From: CAZHGD01 sp964531735
Lineage (GTDB): Bacteria > Armatimonadota > UBA10988
Direction of reading: 5' to 3'
Assembly: GCA_964531735.1 (NCBI GenBank)
Contig: CAZHGD010000072.1
Coordinates: forward strand, 1-33,404
Length of the DNA: 33,404 nucleotides
Below are positions 28,380-33,404 of the stretch, in pieces (positions within the stretch are counted from its first letter, which is position 1; every line of letters begins with the position of its first letter). Both the position numbers and the translations under genes were made by a program. The notes under the pieces were generated by a model. It made no database searches. It was not told the DNA's origin and saw nothing but the letters and a program-made list of their open reading frames with translations.

Positions 28380-31277
28380 TCAGTCCGGGCTCAAGCGATC
28401 ATCCAGCCCCAGTTCGCGCAGGGCCATCTTCGTGTCCTCAATGGCGCCGTCGGTCACCGGGCTGCCCTTGACCCGGAAGCCGACCTCGACCGTCAGGCCG
28501 CCCGACTGCACGAACTTCGTGAGCACCTTGGTGTAGAAGTTCATCCACTTCTGCGGCGGGATCGTGCCGCTCCACCGCAGCCCGGTGCCGGGCTGCGGCG
28601 GTTGGGGCTCGACCGCTTCCGACCTGACGGTGACCGTCGCCGACCCGGTCACCTCGCCGATGGTGGCCGTGACCTGGACGGTGCCTTCATCGGTGGCCGT
28701 GAAACGTCCCAAGCTGTCGATCTGGCCGCCGGTGGCCGACCAGACCGCCTCGCGCTCCTTCTCCGACCAGCGCTGGCCGTGCTGATTCAGGCACGAGGCG
28801 GTGAACTGCATCGTCTCGCCGGGCTTCAGGGCCGCCTGCGGCGGCGACACCTCAACGCTGGCCACGGTCGACTGCTTCGGGTCCGGCGGCACGTCTTCGG
28901 GGCGCAGGATCACCGTGTCCTCGGAGAACTCGACGTCGTAGTCGTTCAGGCTCTCCTGCAAGCGCACGTGGGCATAGCCGCCGTTGTCCCGCACTGCGTA
29001 GGCGAGCAGGCCCTGCGCCACGCCATCGCTGATCGTCCGGCGCAGCACGCTCGCGTCGAGCAGCCTTGGCAACCGTGGCGAGGCGAAGAAGACGTCGCGC
29101 ACCTCTTTCGTTGACCAGGCCGCCCGGTCGGGCCAATTCTTGGTCAGCAAGCGGGGCGAGACCAGCTTGGTGATCTGGTCATCGGTAAGCAGCCGGTTCA
29201 CGATGACCTCGGCCATCGTGGTGCCCGCGCTCGACGTAACGTGGCCCAGGTCAATCGCCTGCGCCACGTTGTCCTTGTTGAGCAGCACCACATAGCGGTA
29301 GGCCCGCCACGCCGCCTCGGTCAGTTCGCGCTCCGCCGACTGCTGGTTCTTGCTGAGCTGCGCCTTCTGCGCCTCATCCAGCCGCGAGGTGATCTGGTGG
29401 TCGTCAGCGATGGCCTCCCACGCACAGAGCTTGCGCGCCGCGTCGTTGATCGGCGCCGGTGACGTGGCCACGGCGAACAGCAGCGCGCTCTTGAACGTCC
29501 GGCCGGAGCTGCCGCACTCGCGCAGCGTCTGCTCGATGAACTGCTGGGTGGCCGGGTCACCGTGAATCTGCTCGGGATCGAGCACCACCAGCGTCAGCGC
29601 CGCGCGGTTCGGCACGTCGCTGGACACCTGCGGGAACGGCACCAGCTCCAGCCCGCTGGGCCGACCCTTGAACACCTGGTTGATGGTCTGCCGCACCCGG
29701 TCGCGCACGCTGGCGTCACCGATGGTGGCGCGCCGGTCAGTGTAGACCTTGTTCAGGTTCGGGACCGGTCTGAATCTGTAGCGGCTGCCCTCCACCGTCA
29801 GGTAGTAGCAGTTGCTGCTCAGCTCTTCCAGCGCCGTCTCGACGCTGGCGATGTCCACGTCGGGTGAGGCCACCGCGAAGCGCAGTTCGGGCACGGTGGC
29901 GGCGTCGCTGGTCTGCCCTCCGTTCGATTCGAACAGGATGGCCGTGGCCGTCTTCTGGTGCAGCCGCGCCTTCCTGGTGGCGGCGTCGCCGACCTGGTCG
30001 AGGCGGATGGCGTGCGAGGCGGCGTGCCCGGCGATGTCGGTGGTCACCGGGCCTTCCAGGTCGGTGTTGCCGAGCTGCTCCAGCACCGCCTGCCGGAACT
30101 GCGGGTCTTGCAGCGGCGCCGCGCCCAGCCCGATGACCGGGTCGGGATAGACCTTCTGGTGATCCTGCTGATAGGCCCACGAGACCCACAGCGCCAGGAT
30201 GCGCAGGATGCCGCGCGTGCGCTGGAAATGCTGCAAGGTCTGCCATTTACGCTCGAAGACGCTGAGCAGCGCCGGGTGGAACGGGTAGGCCGCCGCGAAC
30301 CGCTGATAGGCCGTGTCGGGGCTGATCGGCACCAGGTCACGGTGCGCCGCCACCCAGTCGGCATATGCCTGCGCCGCGTCGCGGCCCTCCTTCGGCAGGC
30401 CACCCCAGTCGAACAGCCGCCGCCGGATGATCTCGGGGATCTCGGCGTCGGCCGACATCACCACGCCTTTGCCCACGCGCTCCAGCAGCTTGCGTAGCCG
30501 CTCGTAGTCCTCGCGCACTTCCGGGGTCATCTCGAGCACCGAGCCCGGCAGGCTCACCGCCAGCACCACGTCGTCACGCGCGCGCACCTCCTCGGTCAGG
30601 CTGTGCAGGAAGGTGTAGAGCTGCCCCGCCAGTCCGGTCTTCAGCCGCCGCTCGCGGTCGATGTAGGGCATCAGCTCGTCGAGCAGGATCAGGCACGGGC
30701 TGTTGGGTAGCATCTGCTCGATGACTTTGCCCGCCGGCGCCACGCCCTTGGCATCGTGCTCGGCCACCGCCGCGAACGACGACGCGCCGCCGAGCTGCCA
30801 GGCGATCTCGCCCCACGGCGTCTTGCGCAGCGGCTCACCGTCACCGCCCGCGCCGGTCAGCGAGTCGAACCGCTCACCCACCAGCACCGCCACGTTGGCC
30901 TTCGGCATCGACGGTATTCCGGCCTCACTGAGCACCTGGTCGATGCCGCGCCAGCCGTTAGCCGCCGGGCCGCCCTGGGCCAGGTGATAGAGCGCGGTGA
31001 GCGCGTGCGTCTTGCCGCCGCCGAACTGCGTGGCCAGGTTGAACACCGGGCTGGTCTCGACGGTGACGCCGGACAGCCGCCGGGCCACCTGCGCGGCGAC
31101 GTCGCGCATCGACTTGGTCCAGTAGTTGCGCTCGAAGAAGCGGCTGGGCTCGCGATAGTCGAGGCTGACCGTGTCGCGCCCTTCGCGGATGTGGTCCAGA
31201 TGCACCGCGAACTCACTGGCGTCCAGCGGCTTGCCCTCGCGCAGGTCCTCACGCGGATGGACCACGGTGTACCACGG
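28380..31277 (-). CDS. DUF499-type P-loop ATPase, defence-associated (5' end in sequence gap)
   Basis: 965 residues are readable from PWYTVVHPREDLREG to a TGA at 28380. This opening segment, with PLDASEFAVHLDHIREG, is how DUF499 proteins normally begin, so the start codon is probably only a few codons into the gap. ATPase motifs are FGGGKTHAL (Walker A, about 31005-31029) and CLILLDELMPYI (Walker B, about 30663-30697). An Ig-like (BIG2-type) domain is encoded at about 28612-28866 (VASVEVSPPQAALKPGETMQ, ATDEGTVQVTATIGEVTGSA). The protein then ends with IPPQKWMNFYTKVLTKF and ALRELGLDD. DUF499 genes co-occur with DUF1156 methyltransferases in predicted anti-phage loci, as here. The large ATPase probably moves or senses DNA; its mechanism is unknown. 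Confidence 0.88.
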   Translation of the reverse strand, partial: PWYTVVHPREDLREGKPLDASEFAVHLDHIREGRDTVSLDYREPSRFFERNYWTKSMRDVAAQVARRLSGVTVETSPVFNLATQFGGGKTHALTALYHLAQGGPAANGWRGIDQVLSEAGIPSMPKANVAVLVGERFDSLTGAGGDGEPLRKTPWGEIAWQLGGASSFAAVAEHDAKGVAPAGKVIEQMLPNSPCLILLDELMPYIDRERRLKTGLAGQLYTFLHSLTEEVRARDDVVLAVSLPGSVLEMTPEVREDYERLRKLLERVGKGVVMSADAEIPEIIRRRLFDWGGLPKEGRDAAQAYADWVAAHRDLVPISPDTAYQRFAAAYPFHPALLSVFERKWQTLQHFQRTRGILRILALWVSWAYQQDHQKVYPDPVIGLGAAPLQDPQFRQAVLEQLGNTDLEGPVTTDIAGHAASHAIRLDQVGDAATRKARLHQKTATAILFESNGGQTSDAATVPELRFAVASPDVDIASVETALEELSSNCYYLTVEGSRYRFRPVPNLNKVYTDRRATIGDASVRDRVRQTINQVFKGRPSGLELVPFPQVSSDVPNRAALTLVVLDPEQIHGDPATQQFIEQTLRECGSSGRTFKSALLFAVATSPAPINDAARKLCAWEAIADDHQITSRLDEAQKAQLSKNQQSAERELTEAAWRAYRYVVLLNKDNVAQAIDLGHVTSSAGTTMAEVIVNRLLTDDQITKLVSPRLLTKNWPDRAAWSTKEVRDVFFASPRLPRLLDASVLRRTISDGVAQGLLAYAVRDNGGYAHVRLQESLNDYDVEFSEDTVILRPEDVPPDPKQSTVASVEVSPPQAALKPGETMQFTASCLNQHGQRWSEKEREAVWSATGGQIDSLGRFTATDEGTVQVTATIGEVTGSATVTVRSEAVEPQPPQPGTGLRWSGTIPPQKWMNFYTKVLTKFVQSGGLTVEVGFRVKGSPVTDGAIEDTKMALRELGLDDRLSPD

Positions 31278-31377
31278 NNNNNNNNNNNNNNNNNNNNNNN
31301 NNNNNNNNNNNNNNNNNNNNNNNNNNNNNNNNNNNNNNNNNNNNNNNNNNNNNNNNNNNNNNNNNNNNNNNNNNNNN
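31278..31377. other. Assembly gap of exactly 100 N
   Basis: The run is exactly 100 N, the customary placeholder for a gap of unknown length. It separates the DUF499 gene from the small protein upstream. Any continuous reading across it is meaningless. Confidence 0.99.
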
Positions 31378-31949
31378 GTGCCCAGGTCGAGCAGCCACGA
31401 ACGGAAGAACCCGTGCGGGAAGACCGCCGCCTGGCCTTGCAGGCCCACGGTGACCATCGTCTCACCGCCGAGCGCCAGCCGTTCGTTCGGGGCCAGCGGG
31501 GCGATCACCTCCTGGCGCAGCGTCTCCACCAGCTCGCGCGCCTGCGCGGCGGTGGGCCGGTAGCAATAGACCACCCGCAGCGGGCAGCGCACGCACAGCA
31601 CCTTCCACAGCGAGTAGGCGATGCGCGCCGGGTCCTTGCTGTTCTCCAGCTCCATCACCGCCACCGGGAACGGCCAGGGCGAGGTGGCCGCGTCGAAGGC
31701 CATCACGTCGAGGCTGAGGTACTCCTGGCCATACTTGGGCAGCAGGTCGAGGCCGTGCCCCTTGGCCGCCGCGCGCCAGCCGTGGGCCTCGCAGGCGTCG
31801 ACCACGACGCGGGTCAGCTCGCGGGTCCAGGTGGCGAGGTCGGAGTCCTGGGCGGCATGGCGGAGGGATTGGGACGAGGCGTGGTGCTCAAGCGTGGCTT
31901 GAAGGCGTCGGCGCCAGGACTCGGCGCAAGAAGGGGTGCTCTGCGCCAT
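31378..31949 (-). CDS. Unknown small protein with nuclease-like D...ExEN pattern (3' end in gap)
   Basis: 190 residues are readable from the ATG at 31949 to the gap. The middle contains YLSLDVMAF and, about 17 residues after the Asp, PVAVMELENS, followed by IAYSLWKVLCVRCPLRVVYCYR. This D-x(n)-ExE arrangement after a beta-strand pattern resembles PD-(D/E)XK nuclease folds, but the lysine is replaced by Glu/Asn, so activity is uncertain. I do not recognise the family by name. No good Shine-Dalgarno is seen; a GTG at 31964 is another start. It lies 18 bases after the PIN gene and before DUF499, so it is probably part of the same operon. It should not be read as the N-terminus of the DUF499 protein. 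Confidence 0.72.
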
Positions 31950-31967
31950 GGCTGTGCGGCACACCGG

Positions 31968-32435
31968 CTAGACCGTCGGGTCCATGCCCACCACGGCCAG
32001 CCGCGTGGCGAGCTTCCGATCCACCTGCTCCACCTTCTCCTTCATCTGCTTGTCGAAGGTCCAGAGCGGCAGATCCAGGTAGACCGCCAACGCGAGGAAG
32101 TACATGTCATAGCTCCCGACTTCGGGTATCCGACGCACCAGATCCCAGGCGTCTGAACGATGTCGGAGCAAGCAGTTGTCTTGTTCGACGAGGGGCAGGG
32201 CGAGGGCGTCCTCATAGGCGCTCTCGATATCGGCGAGGCTCAGGCCACGCTCGTCGCGCTTGCGGTGGCAGACGTTCTGCAACTCCGCACACATGAGATC
32301 GGGCACATACGCCGTGAGTTCGTTGCGGATGACCTTCTCGCAGATGGGTACTGCGAGAGCCCGGTTGGTCTCTTTGAAGGCGTAGGCCGCAATCACCGAC
32401 GTGTCCAGCACCACATCCGTTACCCCTGCGGCCAT
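31968..32435 (-). CDS. PIN-domain ribonuclease, VapC-like toxin
   Basis: The 155-residue protein has the PIN-domain acidic set: Asp11 in VVLDTSVIAAYAF, Glu51 in DLMCAELQNV, Asp110 in VGSYDMYFLALA and Asp128 in LWTFDKQM. PIN proteins of this size are Mg-dependent RNases, most often VapC toxins held by a small antitoxin encoded just upstream. The gene starts 5 bases after a small upstream gene, with GAGG in that gene's last codons, so the two are tightly coupled. It sits inside the DUF1156-DUF499 locus, suggesting either a guarding toxin module or a secondary insertion. Confidence 0.88.
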   Translation of the reverse strand: MAAGVTDVVLDTSVIAAYAFKETNRALAVPICEKVIRNELTAYVPDLMCAELQNVCHRKRDERGLSLADIESAYEDALALPLVEQDNCLLRHRSDAWDLVRRIPEVGSYDMYFLALAVYLDLPLWTFDKQMKEKVEQVDRKLATRLAVVGMDPTV

Positions 32436-32440
32436 CCTCG

Positions 32441-32758
32441 CTACCTCGACTTCAGATCGACGCTGTCGCCGGATTCCGGCATCGCCGCCACCCGCCTGTC
32501 GATCGCGCTGATCTGCTCGGCATATTGCTCGCCGACGTCACCGGCCGGACGGTAGCACACTCCGCGGCGAACCTTCGTGCCATCTGCAACAAGCGTCCGC
32601 AGCCAGTGCTCTCGCACGCGCGCCAAGCCGAGATCGCGGCACCAGCGCTCGATCTCCAGGATCGCCGACGCATTGTCGGGCGCGTCGGAATCGACCATGA
32701 CCGGCTGCTCAGGCTGCAACTCGGTCACCTCTTCGACTGTCGGTCGAATGATCGCCAT
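32441..32758 (-). CDS. Small protein of unknown family, candidate antitoxin for the PIN protein
   Basis: The 105-residue protein starts MAIIRPTVEEV and has an acidic N-terminal third and a helical middle (ASAILEIERWCRDLGLARVREHWLRTL). It ends in a charged tail. I see no known DNA-binding fold (no clear AbrB, RHH or HTH pattern). Its position 5 bases before the PIN gene and its size fit an antitoxin; this is inference from order alone. GGGAGAG lies just before the ATG at 32758. Confidence 0.75.
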   Translation of the reverse strand: MAIIRPTVEEVTELQPEQPVMVDSDAPDNASAILEIERWCRDLGLARVREHWLRTLVADGTKVRRGVCYRPAGDVGEQYAEQISAIDRRVAAMPESGDSVDLKSR

Positions 32759-32785
32759 CGATCTCTCCCGGGTTCAGTTCGCCCG

Positions 32786-32796
32786 GTACCATTCTA
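32786..32796 (-). promoter_or_regulatory. Possible -10 element for the small protein/PIN pair
   Basis: TAGAAT on the minus strand stands out in the 61-base gap between the methyltransferase stop and the small gene (ATG 32758). No matching -35 is visible, so this is only a candidate for separate transcription of the toxin-antitoxin-like pair. Confidence 0.3.
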
Positions 32797-32819
32797 CATC
32801 ACCCCCGGTGCCTGCCGCA

Positions 32820-33404
32820 TCAGAACCCCAACCCCTTCTTCCTCGCCAGCACCCCGTCCACCCACCGCTTCTCGTCGGTTCCGGCTGGATACAGCGCCGA
32901 GAGCGATTGGGCCAGGTGCCAGAATCGCGGGTCAGTGCCCGCGCGCTCTTCGACGATGAACCGCGCCATCATCTCCGCGCGGCCGGCGCCAAAGAGCAAC
33001 ATCGCCTGGTGGACGCGATCCAGCACGGTTACGCCCGGCTTCACCGCCTCATCGGCGGCCACGTCCCAGCCACCGGGCTCGCGCTCGCTGGTGCCCAGGT
33101 CGGCGAAGGTCATCTGCCGCGCCTTCGCCTGCGGCTGGCTGGCCGCTGGGGCCTCGCGGCCGAACAGGTGCCCGGCGCGCTCGCTGACCGCCAGCAGCGT
33201 GGCCTTGTCGCCCTTGACCTGGACCACCTGCCGCAGCTCCTCCAGGTGCGCGCCGAGGCCCTGGGCGATCTTGCGGGCGGCGTCATATTCCAGTTGGAAG
33301 CCCGCCGCGCCCGCGCCGCGCGCGGTGGGCGTGGGCTCGTCGTCGTCCTCGCCCTCACCCCGGAGCCCCTCACTCGGGAGGTCGCCCTCACCCCGGAGCC
33401 CCTC
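32820..33404 (-). CDS. C-terminal part of a DUF1156-type DNA (adenine) methyltransferase (partial)
   Basis: The frame is open from the right edge of the window to TGA at 32820, giving 194 residues of a larger protein. After an acidic, repeat-containing linker comes FQLEYDAARKIAQGLGAHLE, then a segment around HQAMLLFGAGRAEMMARF. The ending ALYPAGTDEKRWVDGVLARK-KGLGF is the characteristic terminus of DUF1156 methyltransferases. These modify DNA and pair with DUF499 ATPases in predicted phage-resistance loci. The catalytic motifs lie outside the window. The GTG at 33227 is inside the domain and is not the true start. Confidence 0.85.
   Translation of the reverse strand, partial: EGLRGEGDLPSEGLRGEGEDDDEPTPTARGAGAAGFQLEYDAARKIAQGLGAHLEELRQVVQVKGDKATLLAVSERAGHLFGREAPAASQPQAKARQMTFADLGTSEREPGGWDVAADEAVKPGVTVLDRVHQAMLLFGAGRAEMMARFIVEERAGTDPRFWHLAQSLSALYPAGTDEKRWVDGVLARKKGLGF
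33349..33404. repeat. Two 23-bp direct repeats with a 33-bp period at the window edge
   Basis: An identical 23-base block occurs at 33349-33371 and 33382-33404, separated by 10 bases. On the coding strand the period is exactly 11 codons (EGLRGEGDLPS, then EGLRGEGEDDD), so it preserves the methyltransferase frame. More copies may lie beyond the window. The CCCTCACCCC core resembles dispersed repeat elements seen in some GC-rich genomes. Confidence 0.8.

Noticed and set aside
31278..31377. N run as a low-complexity or repeat element
   Set aside because: It is an assembly placeholder and carries no sequence information.
33110..33391. Minus-strand 93-codon open frame at the right edge
   Set aside because: Arg-rich translation in a different frame from the DUF1156 C-terminus, which reads continuously to the edge of the window.

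Overview
The window is a GC-rich bacterial scaffold piece of about 33 kb. The best taxonomic hint is the secreted prepilin-like protein at 1942-2610. Its N-terminal methylation/cleavage segment runs into a FAKAREKARQ-type stretch and it has a C-terminal H-X9-DG motif, a style abundant in Armatimonadota and also seen in Planctomycetota. An Armatimonadota-like organism is therefore an inference, not a proof. A run of exactly 100 N (31278-31377) shows this is a draft or metagenome-type scaffold with a gap of unknown true size.

Layout. (1) 1-2610: a possible C-terminal scrap on the plus strand, then on the minus strand a prepilin-like gene, gmk and coaBC; gmk and coaBC overlap by four bases. (2) 2747-4804 (plus): a thioredoxin-fold/DUF255 protein, convergent and slightly overlapping with an OmpR-type response regulator that follows purM. 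purM has a near-consensus promoter. (3) 6767-9694 (plus): a large soluble hybrid sensor kinase. (4) 9704-18706 (minus): a complete potassium-import module in the order sensor kinase, kdpE, a 26-residue membrane peptide, kdpF, kdpA, kdpB, kdpC and a kinase-less KdpD. The two smallest genes are easy to miss. The sensor is split in two, and both halves carry a DUF4118 membrane block and a GAF-like domain. Two pairs of 11-bp-phased CTTGA repeats lie in front of the structural genes. (5) 18732-23310 (minus): a DUF2344/radical SAM fusion, ispH and an AmrS-type radical SAM enzyme, joined by four-base overlaps and running on towards the Kdp kinase genes. (6) 23382-27761 (minus): a 7TM-PAS histidine kinase behind an alpha-glucan phosphorylase. 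(7) 27762-28379: no intact gene, but a decayed C-terminal piece of an amidohydrolase. (8) 28380-33404 (minus): an accessory, defence-like island. It holds the C-terminus of a DUF1156-type DNA methyltransferase, a small unknown protein paired with a PIN-domain (VapC-like) toxin, a small protein with a nuclease-like D...ExEN pattern, the sequence gap, and a DUF499 ATPase with a bacterial Ig-like domain.

How the genes work together. The Kdp block is a regulated high-affinity K+ pump. Signal input probably uses both sensor proteins, with only the upstream one able to phosphorylate KdpE. The terminal island looks like a modification-plus-ATPase anti-phage system with an embedded toxin pair and is the most novel part of the window. 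The remaining genes are housekeeping (nucleotide, CoA, isoprenoid and glycogen metabolism) and signalling. No tRNA, rRNA, CRISPR array or insertion sequence was recognised.
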